Numbered from the stretch's first letter, positions 44,250 to 56,045 are shown. The stretch is DNA of 64,000 nucleotides from CAVXXB01 sp963765585 (GCA_963765585.1 CAVXXB010000014.1:62001-126000); one strand, 5' to 3'. Translations and numbers: made by a program. The notes: generated from the sequence alone by a model not told the origin.

Positions 44250-45497
44250 CTATACCCAGCCGCGTAATTTGCAGGATTCGGCTACCCGGGCCACCGCCAC
44301 CGCCATGGCTGCCAGGCGTGGATGTACTTTTCGCTCACGGATCGCTTCTTCTACCGTATGATACGCTCTGGTCAGTTTTACATCCAGTCTTTGATGTACG
44401 GTTTCTTCATCCCAGAAAAATGAATAACTATCCTGTACCATTTCAAAATATGAGACTGTGACACCGCCTGCGCTGGCTAAAATATCGGGTATCACATGAA
44501 TTCCTTTTTCATGTAAAATTAAATCTGCCTCAGGTGTTGTTGGGCCATTGGCCAACTCGCAGACAATGCGCGCCTTAATATTATGTGCATTTTTATGTGA
44601 AATCGCATTCTCCAAAGCGGCTGGATAGAGTATATCCACATCCAGTTCCAGAACGGCATCTTTATCTATTTCTTTTGCCCCCGGGAAATTTTTTATTGAA
44701 CCGGTCTTCAATTTGTGGGTCACTAATTCGCGGGGATCCATACCATCTTCATTAATAACGCCCCCGCGTGAATCACACACTGCGATTAGTTTTCCACCTC
44801 CTAATAATTCCTGATGTAAAAAAGCCGCTCTTTGCCCGGCATTCCCAAATCCCTGTATAGCATATCTGCCGGTTGGATCCACATTAAGTGCCTTGCAGGC
44901 TTCACGTACTGTTATTACGCCGCCCCGTGCAGTAGCATCACGTCTGCCCTCGGTACCGCCGATGGGACCCGGTTTGTCTGTGAGTACGCCTGGCTGATGT
45001 CGCCTGATAATTGTCTCATATTCATCCATCATCCAGGCCATCGTTTGCGGATTGGTATACATGTCCGGGGCGGGAATATCCTTATCAATGCCAATGGCAT
45101 CGGCTGCGGCTCTTATGTATGCCCGCGCCAGGTTTTCCAGTTCACGCTCAGACATATCTTTCGGATTGCAGCGCACACCACCTTTGCCACCACCAAGTGG
45201 CAGATCGACAACAGCCGTTTTCCAGGTCATCCAGGATGCCAGTGCACGGATGGTGTCTACTGTTTCCTCGGGGTGAAAACGAATGCCCCCTTTAGCCGGT
45301 CCACGGGCAAAATTGTACTGAATCCGGTATGCATGGAAAATTTCCACTTTACCCGAATCCATTTTTACAGGTAAGGTAAACTTATACTCACGTTGTGGCC
45401 AGCTTAACAATGATATGGTAGATTCATCCAGATTCAACAATTTTGCTGCATCTTTTACCTGTTCCTGGGCAACCTGAAAGGAATTGTAAGATTTCAT
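44250..45497 (-). CDS. Glu/Leu/Phe/Val dehydrogenase (glutamate dehydrogenase, 415 residues)
   Basis: NAD(P)-dependent oxidative deamination of glutamate (or a branched amino acid). Motifs: PLGGGKGGVRCNPKDMS (catalytic Lys), DIPAPDMYTNPQTMAWMMDEYE, TARGGVITVREACKAL, the Rossmann loop IQGFGNAGQ, and ANGPTTPEAD. It resembles the archaeal/clostridial NAD type in length. The start overlaps the zinc-ribbon stop by 4 bases (ATGA). It differs from the second enzyme at 48830-50191. Coenzyme specificity cannot be read safely. Confidence 0.93.
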   Translation of the reverse strand: MKSYNSFQVAQEQVKDAAKLLNLDESTISLLSWPQREYKFTLPVKMDSGKVEIFHAYRIQYNFARGPAKGGIRFHPEETVDTIRALASWMTWKTAVVDLPLGGGKGGVRCNPKDMSERELENLARAYIRAAADAIGIDKDIPAPDMYTNPQTMAWMMDEYETIIRRHQPGVLTDKPGPIGGTEGRRDATARGGVITVREACKALNVDPTGRYAIQGFGNAGQRAAFLHQELLGGGKLIAVCDSRGGVINEDGMDPRELVTHKLKTGSIKNFPGAKEIDKDAVLELDVDILYPAALENAISHKNAHNIKARIVCELANGPTTPEADLILHEKGIHVIPDILASAGGVTVSYFEMVQDSYSFFWDEETVHQRLDVKLTRAYHTVEEAIRERKVHPRLAAMAVAVARVAESCKLRGWV

Positions 45498-45691
45498 TTT
45501 TTAGTTTCCTTTTCTTCATCCTCATCAAATAAATCAAGAATAATCCGATACCAGCAATTTTTACACATAAGGGCACGGTCTACATTTAATAATACCTGCT
45601 CCCAGCGGCTTAATCTGACACCGCAATGCGGGCATTGCTCGAGTGTCTTCTTCGGATTTACCGGCTTTTCAGATGGTTTGGTACTGGACAT
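45494..45691 (-). CDS. Small zinc-ribbon protein
   Basis: 65 residues with one four-Cys knuckle pair, CPHCG and CKNCW, about 22 residues apart, typical of zinc ribbons, and a charged C-terminal tail rich in D/E/K. The stop codon of the PPDK_N protein is directly before it (adjacent) and it overlaps the dehydrogenase start, so the three genes are one translational unit. It may be an adaptor for either neighbour. Function unknown. Confidence 0.8.
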   Translation of the reverse strand: MSSTKPSEKPVNPKKTLEQCPHCGVRLSRWEQVLLNVDRALMCKNCWYRIILDLFDEDEEKETKK

Positions 45692-48600
45692 TTATTTCTC
45701 CGGTTTCAGAATAATTCCTTTATTTTGCTGACCATTCATCTTTATAATAATCGGATTCTTAAATCGCAAATGAGTTGTATAGTTTAACTGAGATGCGGGT
45801 TTATGTTTACATAACCAATCCCAGTCGATAAAACCCTGATTTTTAAAATCATTAATGGAAAAGTATCCGATCATAAATGAAGTCAGATTTTGAAAAAAGT
45901 GAGATCCCTGAGAAGGTGTTACCATAAAATCTTTAAAACTACTTTCAACAATGGCACATGCACCTGAGATCTGTTCCCAGTTTACGGGTATTCCCAACCA
46001 GGGGTCAAGTGTTCCCCAACGGCCCACGCCGATTAAAAGATACTGACGTCCCTCAGACAGGAGCTGATTGTTAAACTTGCTTACTTCGCGTGCGACTTCT
46101 TTGCTTTTTGCCCGTTCAAATTTATGATAGTCAACAAAGATGATGTCGTAAACATCTTCAATTATACCGTGACCAAGAACATGGGGACTCTGGCAGATTA
46201 ACCCATCAACTGAATCCACCTCAATTTTTAGTTCTTCAATTTCCCGTTTTAGCACCAATGGACGCATTTGCAGAAGGGCAAATTCTTTTGGTTTGCCACG
46301 GTCGGTGGACATATTTACAGCAAACTCAATCTCAATTGGCGTTCCCATGCCCCAACTGCCCATTTCCAGCAATAATTCTAAAATTTGTGGAAGCGGAAAT
46401 ATTTTATGTTTTAGGATAGGAGCAAACGTGACCAGACGCGGTCCGGGTCTTGATAATCCATCATTAATTACATCATTTTCATGGGAATAGGTCGAACCCA
46501 CTCTGTGTAGTGTGCCGTCTTTCTCAGCTACATCCAGAGGATATAGTTCAACAAGTGTATCATGTGTTTCTAAATTATTGTCCATTTGGTGCATAAGATT
46601 AAGTGCATAGAACTTTTTCTGATTGTTACGAAGGGTTTCTTTAATCGTTGTAAACTGGGGAAGATGATTGGGATAGGGTGGGGAAAATTTTACGGTATTT
46701 CCACCGTCGACAACTGTCTTTCCCAGGCCAAGGGCAACCGCAACTGTGCCGTCAGATGACTTTTGTGGTGGCACCGGATAAAAATTATAGGATTTTGCTA
46801 CTCCTGAAAAATCAGGATAAAATCGCTCTCCATGAGAAGTGCCTACCATCTTTTGAATAATAACAGCCATTTTCTCTTCTTCCAGACGGTAGTTGGTAAC
46901 TTTAATATAAGATTTGGTCGCATTATAGAAAGTGGATGCATAGACTCTTTTAATCGCATTCAATAATTCGTTTAACCGGATGAGCGGGTTTTCATGATTA
47001 TTGGGAAGCATGTAGGTTTCATAGACACCGGCAAATGGGTGGTATTGGGAATCTTCAAGCAGACTGGAAGAGCGTACGGCCAGTGGATCGCGGATCAGAT
47101 CTAAAAATGCAGCCAGGTCACCGAGAATATCTTCCGGGAATCGTTCCGCTTCCAGGAACTTCCGTGTGATTTCCTCATCATTCTGGGTATTCAGGGCATA
47201 TTTGCGCAGATTATTATCTTCAAGAAACGCATCAAAAACCAACGTCCCAAGGACGACACCGGTTGGCACAAAAATAACCGCATTTTCAAATTGATCTTGT
47301 ATCTGATAATTACTGATCAGTGTATTTACAAAACTCAAGCCTCTGGCTTTACCACCCAGTGAACCTCCGCCAATTCGTGAAAATCCACTTTGAGGATCAA
47401 AGGTGTCTTTTTTAAAATCGGTGATGATCCCTTTCTGACGGAGTTTTCGGTATTCACGTAAAGAAGAAACGAGATCATGCCGCAATTCATTTACGGATTC
47501 AAAGTCAGATACTTTTCTTGGTCTTAGTTTGTGGGCCAGCCAAAATTCGGTTCGAGCTTTTAGCCAGTTTGAAAAATGGTTTCTCTCCGCATGATAGTGA
47601 ATTGTTTCATCCGGAACGATTTTTAACTGGCCTTCCAACGAACTTAGATCACTTGCCCGGCCGACTTCCACGCCATTTTTACCGCGAAAAATGAAATCCC
47701 CAAAACCGAAATTGTGATTGGTAAAATCACTAACCTGCTGCAACAAAGTAGGAGAATCCTTTAAAACAAATGAGACGCCTAATTCCAGAGCCTTAAGTTC
47801 CATGGCCTGGTTATTTGATTGAAGCAGTATGGAAATATCCCTGTGTTTGTTACGCACATTTCGTGCAAATTTGATACCGGCCTCGGGATCCTGTTTCCCT
47901 TTCCGCAAAAAATCAATATCAGAAATTATTCCGAGAATGTAATCTTCATACTTCAGAAAGTAATCCCAGGCTTCCTCATAGGTTGAACACAAAAGAATTT
48001 TGGGCCGGGCACGCATGCGTAAAAATTTATGAGACAGATTAATACCTTCGGATATCAATCTCTGTGATTGGTTTAATAACTCTGTATACAGCACGGGTAG
48101 GAACGAAGAATAAAAGCGTACATTGTCTTCAATAACAATAATACTCTGGACCCCGACAAGACGTGTATCATGTTCCACATTTAGTTTGTCTTCCAGGTGT
48201 TTGGTGATGGCAATAATAATCCGGAAATCGCCACCCCAGATAAAAATTCGCTCAAAAACGGAGGTATCAGTATGAGAGATAAGTTCAGCAAGTTCCCGGT
48301 TGTCATAGGCCAACAATACGATGGGAATTTCCAGACCCGAATCTTTAACCATTTGTGCCAGCTTAGCGGCATGCATGTCTTCGATGTGCTGGGTAGTAAT
48401 AATCAGATCGAAGCGGCTCTCTTCACGAGCCAGTTTGATGGCTTCTTTTCCGCTGGAGACACGTGTTATTTCCGGTGAATGGCTGAGATTTAAACCCTGG
48501 TATTCATGACGAATGAGTTCATACAACCGGCCGTCTTCTTCAAATACATACAGATCATATAAACTGGATACCAGCAGAATATCCCGGATACGGTAGCGCA

Positions 48601-48694
48601 TAAGATTCTGGAAACCCTGGAACCGGGTCCCGTATCCATGCTCAACCAGGAACATATCAAAATGCTGATCAGGTATTTTGGTTGGAGTTGCCAT
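45692..48694 (-). CDS. Receiver-like domains fused to a PEP synthase/PPDK N-terminal (ATP-grasp) domain
   Basis: 1000 residues. The first about 360 contain two CheY-like folds: one around 35-165 (ILLVSSLYDLYVFEEDGRLYELI, FDLIITTQHI) and one around 180-325 (QSIIVIEDNVRFY, ILGIISDIDFLRKGKQDPEAG, SILLQSNN, GVSFVLKDSP); the first lacks an obvious phospho-Asp, the second has DID. From about 440 on comes a PPDK_N-like ATP-grasp module: GGGSLGGKARGLSFV, VRSSSLLEDSQYHPFAGVYET, and the C-terminal ARG/E-rich parts. The phospho-His swivel (TxxSH) and the PEP barrel are absent, so it is not a full PEP synthase. Known from related phyla as a PEP/pyruvate-binding protein. Substrate unknown. Confidence 0.85.
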   Translation of the reverse strand: MATPTKIPDQHFDMFLVEHGYGTRFQGFQNLMRYRIRDILLVSSLYDLYVFEEDGRLYELIRHEYQGLNLSHSPEITRVSSGKEAIKLAREESRFDLIITTQHIEDMHAAKLAQMVKDSGLEIPIVLLAYDNRELAELISHTDTSVFERIFIWGGDFRIIIAITKHLEDKLNVEHDTRLVGVQSIIVIEDNVRFYSSFLPVLYTELLNQSQRLISEGINLSHKFLRMRARPKILLCSTYEEAWDYFLKYEDYILGIISDIDFLRKGKQDPEAGIKFARNVRNKHRDISILLQSNNQAMELKALELGVSFVLKDSPTLLQQVSDFTNHNFGFGDFIFRGKNGVEVGRASDLSSLEGQLKIVPDETIHYHAERNHFSNWLKARTEFWLAHKLRPRKVSDFESVNELRHDLVSSLREYRKLRQKGIITDFKKDTFDPQSGFSRIGGGSLGGKARGLSFVNTLISNYQIQDQFENAVIFVPTGVVLGTLVFDAFLEDNNLRKYALNTQNDEEITRKFLEAERFPEDILGDLAAFLDLIRDPLAVRSSSLLEDSQYHPFAGVYETYMLPNNHENPLIRLNELLNAIKRVYASTFYNATKSYIKVTNYRLEEEKMAVIIQKMVGTSHGERFYPDFSGVAKSYNFYPVPPQKSSDGTVAVALGLGKTVVDGGNTVKFSPPYPNHLPQFTTIKETLRNNQKKFYALNLMHQMDNNLETHDTLVELYPLDVAEKDGTLHRVGSTYSHENDVINDGLSRPGPRLVTFAPILKHKIFPLPQILELLLEMGSWGMGTPIEIEFAVNMSTDRGKPKEFALLQMRPLVLKREIEELKIEVDSVDGLICQSPHVLGHGIIEDVYDIIFVDYHKFERAKSKEVAREVSKFNNQLLSEGRQYLLIGVGRWGTLDPWLGIPVNWEQISGACAIVESSFKDFMVTPSQGSHFFQNLTSFMIGYFSINDFKNQGFIDWDWLCKHKPASQLNYTTHLRFKNPIIIKMNGQQNKGIILKPEK

Positions 48695-48760
48695 TTAAGG
48701 AATTACACGTTTTTCAAAAGCTTATGAAGCAAAACCATCCTTCACAACTTTTTTTTAAAT

Positions 48761-48803
48761 AAAAAAAGGCTACCCACTCAATTCAGTTATTTTGGATAGC
48801 CTT
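48761..48803 (-). terminator. Rho-independent terminator of gdhA
   Basis: On the minus strand AAGGCTATCC and GGGTAGCCTT pair (one bulge) around an 18-base loop and are followed by seven T (48761-48767). It lies about 27 bases after the gdhA stop, before the PPDK_N gene. Confidence 0.85.
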
Positions 48804-48829
48804 GATTTCATAATTTTAAAATTTTAATG

Positions 48830-50633
<1,804 letters not shown>

Positions 50634-51281
50634 TTATATTCTGAAATTAGAGTCAATTAATTGATTTTTAATAACATATTGTGTCAGTTCCACATTTGAT
50701 TTCATATTCATCTTTTCCAATATCCGGTTGCGATATGAATAAACGGTATGCACGCTGATAGAAAGCGAGTCCGCAATGGCATCTGCGCTCAGACCCGATG
50801 CAATCTGACACATAATCTGAAATTCCCGGTTTGACAGGGATTCATGAATTAAGGCTTTTTTTCCCGATTCAAGAGAATCTACCAGTTCTTCTGTCAAAGC
50901 TTCACTGATATATTTACCCCCGGAGACGATTTTGCGAATGGCAGTGACCAGTTCATCCGGTGCACTTACTTTTTTTAGGAAGCCGGCTGCCCCTGCTTTC
51001 AATGCACGTATGCCATATTGATCCTCGCTATACATACTGAGAATTAAAACCGGTGTTTTGGGATACATTGATTTAATATCTTTGAGCGCTTCGAGTCCAC
51101 TCCTACCCGGCATATTAATATCTAAGATAATGAGATCACAATTTTCTTTTTTCAGCAGTTCGAGAAGTTGATCCGCATCATCCGCTTCTCCGCATACCAT
51201 AATGTCACCTTCTTCGGAGACAATCTGTGCTAATCCTTTTCTCACTATAGCATGGTCATCGGCAATAACTATTTTGATCAT
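50634..51281 (-). CDS. NarL/FixJ-family response regulator
   Basis: 215 residues: receiver domain (1-118) with acidic DDH (8-10), phospho-Asp D54 (ILDINMPG), Ser/Thr and Lys (FLKKVSAP), and a LuxR-type helix-turn-helix (about 148-205: LSNREFQIMCQIASGLSADAIADSLSISVHTVYSYRNRILEKM). It follows its kinase gene by 65 bases. Output targets unknown. Confidence 0.95.
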   Translation of the reverse strand: MIKIVIADDHAIVRKGLAQIVSEEGDIMVCGEADDADQLLELLKKENCDLIILDINMPGRSGLEALKDIKSMYPKTPVLILSMYSEDQYGIRALKAGAAGFLKKVSAPDELVTAIRKIVSGGKYISEALTEELVDSLESGKKALIHESLSNREFQIMCQIASGLSADAIADSLSISVHTVYSYRNRILEKMNMKSNVELTQYVIKNQLIDSNFRI

Positions 51282-51346
51282 TTTTTATTTCCATTTTTAC
51301 TTGCCCGATGTTTTTCTTTTAGGCAGTTTACCTAACTATTGATTAT

Positions 51347-52957
51347 TTAGGTCCAGTCGTCTCGTTTTCGATTTTCAACAGATAATGCACCATTCTGAAT
51401 ATCTAATGGTATCTGAACCTTTACATTGGTTCCTTGTCCGCTTACTCCATGTATTAATACCTCACCGCCAAAGATCAATGCACGCTCTTTCATACCCAGT
51501 AGTCCCAGTGAATTAGGATCTTCTTTCTGTCCTGAGGTGATGCCCTGGCCATTATCGGTTACCTCCAGGGTGAGCTGGGTGTCTTCCTGTTTTAATATAA
51601 CCGAGACTTTTTTTGCATCCGCATGGCGGGCCACATTGGTTAAAGCTTCCTGAAAAATTCTGAATATGGCAGTTGCTTTTTCGTCACTGAGGTTCACCCC
51701 ATTCTTTGGCAGGGTATATTCACATTTTATTCCGGTTCGATTGTGAAATTCCTGTGATTGCCATTCAATAGCAGGTACCAAACCGAGTTCATCGAGGATG
51801 CCGGGTCTCAATTTTGCTGATATCTTTTGCACCGATTCAACTGTCTGATCAATAAGTTCGATTATTGATTCAGTTTGGGTTTCTAGTTCGGGTTGATTTC
51901 GTTGTAATTTGTTTAGTAAAAGAGATGTTTGAATTTTCAGGACGGTCAATGACTGACCAAGCTCGTCATGAATTTCGCGGGCAATACCTGTTCGTTCTTC
52001 TTCCCGAATAGTCTGTAAACGTGAAGCCAGGTTTCTAAGTCTCTGACTTGTCACATTCAGACGTTGCTCGGTCCGTTTTCGCTCCGTTATATCACGGGCA
52101 ATAGATAAAATTGAAGGCTGACCGTCCAGTTCAAACAAATGTGATTTTACTTCAACGGGAAACTGACGACGGTCTTTTCTTATCTGCATGGCCTCAAAGA
52201 CAGCATGCCCGGTTATATTCAGTTCCTGACATGCATTATCAATTTCCGGATAGAATCTTTGTGGAAAAATATCATATGGATTTAGTGAGATGAATTCATC
52301 CCGGGAATATCTGAGCCGGAAGCAGGCCAGGTCGTTCACTTCGGTAAACGGGCCCAATTTCAAATCCGGTGTAAAGCTGTTGACAAATACAGCATCATCG
52401 GCATTGTTAAAAAGAGTTCGAAAGCGCTTTTCGCTGTTCTGGATCTTAATTTCAGAGATTTTACGCTGGGTAATATCATTAATAACACTCAGTACAATTT
52501 TACCATGTCCCGGCAGTTCAAGAAATGAGTTGGAAAATTCAAGCCAGACCTTTTTACCATTCCATAACAAGCGCTCTCTTTCAAAATGAGTTTCTAACGC
52601 ACTATTTTTTAAATCAGTCTGATACTTATTTATGGCATCCTGTTTTTCATTTTCATGATAAGCTGTTGAAAATGGAGATCCAACCAGTTCTTTGGCCTCC
52701 ATTTCCATTGTTTTACAAAATGCGCTATTGACAGCCAGAATTTTGCCGGTGTCATCTGTCATGCGCATACCGTCTACTGATATTTCCCAAAATCGTTGAA
52801 ATATAATGTCTTTATTTCTCAACTCATTGTCAGGAGTCTGGTAACCATTAATATCGTTACCTAAAGATACATTTAGTTCTCTTATGGGTCGTGAGGGGGG
52901 GGCAGAATCTGAATTATCTGGCAGATTTTGCGCTATATTTTTTTTATTTATGGACAT
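51347..52957 (-). CDS. PAS-PAS histidine kinase (HisKA_3 type)
   Basis: 536 residues without membrane segment. Two PAS domains (about 50-165 and 175-295, each ending DITxRK), then the HisKA_3 dimer helix with phospho-acceptor H330 in EERTGIAREIHDELGQ, and an ATPase domain (NVARHADAKK, VTDNGQG, LGLLGMKERALIFGG). Signals to the NarL-type regulator downstream. With no membrane helix it should sense a cytosolic cue through PAS. Confidence 0.95.
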   Translation of the reverse strand: MSINKKNIAQNLPDNSDSAPPSRPIRELNVSLGNDINGYQTPDNELRNKDIIFQRFWEISVDGMRMTDDTGKILAVNSAFCKTMEMEAKELVGSPFSTAYHENEKQDAINKYQTDLKNSALETHFERERLLWNGKKVWLEFSNSFLELPGHGKIVLSVINDITQRKISEIKIQNSEKRFRTLFNNADDAVFVNSFTPDLKLGPFTEVNDLACFRLRYSRDEFISLNPYDIFPQRFYPEIDNACQELNITGHAVFEAMQIRKDRRQFPVEVKSHLFELDGQPSILSIARDITERKRTEQRLNVTSQRLRNLASRLQTIREEERTGIAREIHDELGQSLTVLKIQTSLLLNKLQRNQPELETQTESIIELIDQTVESVQKISAKLRPGILDELGLVPAIEWQSQEFHNRTGIKCEYTLPKNGVNLSDEKATAIFRIFQEALTNVARHADAKKVSVILKQEDTQLTLEVTDNGQGITSGQKEDPNSLGLLGMKERALIFGGEVLIHGVSGQGTNVKVQIPLDIQNGALSVENRKRDDWT

Positions 52958-53056
52958 TTATTAATTTCATTAATCTTATATTATATGAAAATTGCATGAA
53001 GAAATAAACTGAATTTTAGAAATTATATGGTAGATTATAAATATACGAGGGATAGA

Positions 53057-53551
53057 ATGTGGAATAAAATTATAATAGTTACAATCCTGCTATTCATTAT
53101 TATTTTTGCCTTTCACTGTGGTTCGCAGAATTCATCAAACTATGAGCTGGTAGTAAAATTTGATCCAAACCGGGATGCTGAAAAAGATTTAGCCCTTGCT
53201 ATTAAGGAAGCACAAAACAGTCAGAGAAATATCCTGCTGGATGTGGGGGGAGAATGGTGTATTTGGTGTCATAAACTGGATGCATTCTTTGATGAAAATC
53301 CGGACATAAATGAATTTATGCATAAAAATTTCGTTGTCTTAAAAATTAATTATAGTCCCGAAAATAAAAACGAACAATTTTTATCAAAATATCCAAAGGT
53401 AGCAGGATATCCTCATATATTTGTTTTAAATGCAGATGGAACACTTTTGCACTCACAGAATACCGGGGAGCTGGAAGAGGGTGATCATCATGATAATACA
53501 AAGGTTTTTGAGTTTCTAAAAAAATGGACACCCCAGAATGTTAGTATTTGA
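53057..53551 (+). CDS. Thioredoxin-like membrane-anchored protein
   Basis: 164 residues from the ATG at 53057 (AGGGA upstream; an upstream ATG would add 10 codons). A membrane anchor (about 4-20, IIIVTILLFIIIFAFHC; Cys20 could be lipidated but the box is weak), then a thioredoxin fold with active site GEWCIWCHKLD, a CxxC pair, and the cis-Pro loop VAGYPHIFVLNADG. Resembles DUF255/TlpA-like thiol proteins for disulfide chemistry outside the cell membrane. Followed after 3 bases by the DUF2062 gene. Confidence 0.88.
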   Translation: MWNKIIIVTILLFIIIFAFHCGSQNSSNYELVVKFDPNRDAEKDLALAIKEAQNSQRNILLDVGGEWCIWCHKLDAFFDENPDINEFMHKNFVVLKINYSPENKNEQFLSKYPKVAGYPHIFVLNADGTLLHSQNTGELEEGDHHDNTKVFEFLKKWTPQNVSI

Positions 53552-53554
53552 TTT

Positions 53555-54025
53555 ATGAAAGCAAAAATTAAAAAAGTGCTGATTAATGCGGCACATAAGT
53601 GGATATTGCTTGAAAATGATCCCGGTAAGATTACCAACAGTCTTGTCCTGGGTCTTTCAATAGGCTTGATTATTCCTATGGGTTTGCAATCGATTGTGGC
53701 AATTCCGGTGTCTCTATTAATTAATGGCAATATCATCATCGTAATCACAGCCACATTAATTTCAAATCCATTGACTGTTGTTCCCATTTACTACTCTGCG
53801 TTCCTTATTGGTGAGAGTCTGACGGGGTTAGAGGTTCCATGGTCTATAATATCGGAGAATATTGAAACTACCTCGTTTGAAAATTGGTTTTCTTTGGGCG
53901 GGGATGTTCTGATTATAATGATAACAGGGGTTCTAATACAGGGGATTATCATATCCGGTTTGGCTTATTTTATATTCAGTTATTTGCTGGATATTTATTT
54001 CAAACGAAAAAACACAGAAGCTTAG
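53555..54025 (+). CDS. DUF2062 membrane protein
   Basis: 156 residues with the typical DUF2062 pattern: a basic head, PGKITNSLVLGLSIGLIIPMGLQ, a loop of hydrophobic segments (about 28-50, 58-75, 118-142) and SNPLTVVPIYYSAFLIGE. The family has no known function. Short gap to the thioredoxin-like gene suggests one transcript. Confidence 0.9.
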   Translation: MKAKIKKVLINAAHKWILLENDPGKITNSLVLGLSIGLIIPMGLQSIVAIPVSLLINGNIIIVITATLISNPLTVVPIYYSAFLIGESLTGLEVPWSIISENIETTSFENWFSLGGDVLIIMITGVLIQGIIISGLAYFIFSYLLDIYFKRKNTEA

Positions 54026-54314
54026 CTAAGCGTTTTGTATAAACCTATTATCTTCATTAGTTGTTGTTTAATCTTAGATTTTATATAACACCAATCATTC
54101 AATCAACGGTTTCCCGGAATAGCAGAAGTCGGATTTACATTTACTGTTTTTCATATAGTAAATGTGATATAGATTTTTCATATTATTTTTATTATCTTAA
54201 AATTATTGATTAGTATTGGATATATTAATATACATAGTCATTATATGGAAAGATCCGGCGCTATTAATTTAAGTCGGAAAATTTTTATCATAAAAGATAA
54301 CTAGAAGTGAGCCA
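54026..54314. other. Intergenic region upstream of ptsI
   Basis: 289 bases, AT-rich, no gene, tRNA fold or dispersed repeat seen. An inverted repeat of CATTTACT/AGTAAATG words lies at about 54134-54167 (ACATTTACTG...CATATAGTAAATGTG), close enough to form a hairpin before the ptsI promoter area. Confidence 0.4.
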
Positions 54315-56045
54315 ATGCGAGAGACAAGATTAAAAGGAATTTCTGTATCTGAAGGCATCGCACTGGGCAGTATATGTATCTACCGGACAGAACTGGATGA
54401 TGTACAAACATATAGTGTTGACAGAGCACATATATCTGCGGAGCTAGACCGGTATTTTTCTGCACTTAATGAAGTCAGCATGCAATTCATGGCAAAACAG
54501 AACCGGATTTCCCGTCATATCGGTGCAAAACAGGCTGAAATTTATGATGCCTATCGCCTCATCCTGGAAGATCCGGTTTTTCAGGAAGAAATTCCCCAGG
54601 AAATCCGTGATAAACATGTGAATGCCGAGACCGTAATACAACAAAAACTGCTCTTTTTTGAGAAGCAATTTGAAGGCATTGAAGATGTGTATTTGCGTGA
54701 ACGTGTTTTTGATATTCGTGGGGTTTCGCGCAGATTAATTTATAACCTGATGCAAAAAGATTCTCACTGTGATTTTAACCGCTATGAGGATAATATACTG
54801 GTTGCCAGAGAACTGACACCAGTGGATTCCATTTATTTTCAACACCGGCATCTCAAAGGTATCGCAACCGAATTTGGTGGAAAAACAAGTCACGCGGCTA
54901 TCTTGGCCCATTCTCTGGAAATTGCCGCTGTGGTCGGGGTAAAAAACCTCATGCGTAGCCTGAGAAACTCCCAGCGGGCAATTATTGACGGATTTGAGGG
55001 AGAAATCATCCTTAATCCTGATGTAGGTACCGTGAAGAAGTACCGCAAGGAAATGAAGCACTGGGAAAACCAGCGTCAACAATTTCAAAATTCAATAGAG
55101 ATTCCGGTACCTAAGATTACCGGAAGACAGGTTCGGCTTCTGGCCAATATTAATGATGAATATGAAATCGATCTGGCCCATAAGTATCACGCGGAGGGGA
55201 TAGGACTCTTCCGGACAGAAATGCCGTTCATTGCCAAAGAACGACTTTTAACCGAAGAGGAGCAATTCGAAATATATAAAAAAGTACTTTCTTCTTTCCC
55301 GGACCAGCAAGTTGTAATTCGCTTGCTTGATATGGGCGGCGATAAATTTTTGCCCTTCAGAGAAGAGGCCCATGAATTAAATCCGTTTCTCGGATGGCGT
55401 TCAATCCGGATCTTATTATCAGATAAAAATCTATTTGGAAATCAATTACGGGCATTATACCGGGCTGCCAAATTTGGTAACCTGAAAATATTAATCCCGA
55501 TGGTATCTAGTATAGAAGATATTCTGGCCATAAAACGGGTGATAAAAAAAATAAAAAAAGAACTGAACTATTCGGGACCAGATGTTCCAATCGGCATAAT
55601 GGTTGAAGTGCCCTCCGCCGCGATTGAAATAGAGAAGCTATTACGTGAAGTGGATTTTGCCAGTATTGGCACTAATGATCTGATTCAGTATACACTGGCG
55701 GTTGACCGAAACAATGAAAAAGTGGCCAGCTATTACCAGCCATTAAATGGCGCGGTATTATGTATGATAAAACGTGTTGCAGATGCGGGATTAAATTTGA
55801 AAAAGGATATATCCATCTGTGGTGAGATGGCAGGTGATCCGATTTATATACCATTATTACTTGCGCTTGGTCTCAGAAATCTTAGCATGCATCCGGGTGC
55901 CATTCCGAGAGCAAAAAATTTAATCATAAAAACTCCGGATAAGATTGTAGAACATCTCATAAAAAATTATGAAAAGTTCAAGACAACAAAAGAATTATCA
56001 AAATATTTGTCATCAAACCTAAGACAAATTGAAGAAAATGTCTGA
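54315..56045 (+). CDS. ptsI: PTS enzyme I (PEP-protein phosphotransferase), orphan
   Basis: 576 residues, full length for EI. The phospho-His is H193 in GGKTSHAAILA, and the PEP site has RTEMPF, LLDMGGDKFLP, GTNDLIQYTLAVDRNN and active Cys502 in CGEMAGDP. EI takes phosphate from PEP and passes it to HPr. No ptsH, EIIA or sugar permease lies near, so it may serve a regulatory (Ntr-like) phosphorelay or partners elsewhere. It starts 289 bases after the DUF2062 gene and is followed closely by the YvlD-like gene. Confidence 0.93.
   Translation: MRETRLKGISVSEGIALGSICIYRTELDDVQTYSVDRAHISAELDRYFSALNEVSMQFMAKQNRISRHIGAKQAEIYDAYRLILEDPVFQEEIPQEIRDKHVNAETVIQQKLLFFEKQFEGIEDVYLRERVFDIRGVSRRLIYNLMQKDSHCDFNRYEDNILVARELTPVDSIYFQHRHLKGIATEFGGKTSHAAILAHSLEIAAVVGVKNLMRSLRNSQRAIIDGFEGEIILNPDVGTVKKYRKEMKHWENQRQQFQNSIEIPVPKITGRQVRLLANINDEYEIDLAHKYHAEGIGLFRTEMPFIAKERLLTEEEQFEIYKKVLSSFPDQQVVIRLLDMGGDKFLPFREEAHELNPFLGWRSIRILLSDKNLFGNQLRALYRAAKFGNLKILIPMVSSIEDILAIKRVIKKIKKELNYSGPDVPIGIMVEVPSAAIEIEKLLREVDFASIGTNDLIQYTLAVDRNNEKVASYYQPLNGAVLCMIKRVADAGLNLKKDISICGEMAGDPIYIPLLLALGLRNLSMHPGAIPRAKNLIIKTPDKIVEHLIKNYEKFKTTKELSKYLSSNLRQIEENV

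Noticed and set aside
44832..45374. 180-residue plus-strand ORF
   Set aside because: It lies wholly antisense to the well-supported glutamate dehydrogenase gene, has no ribosome site and no family motif.
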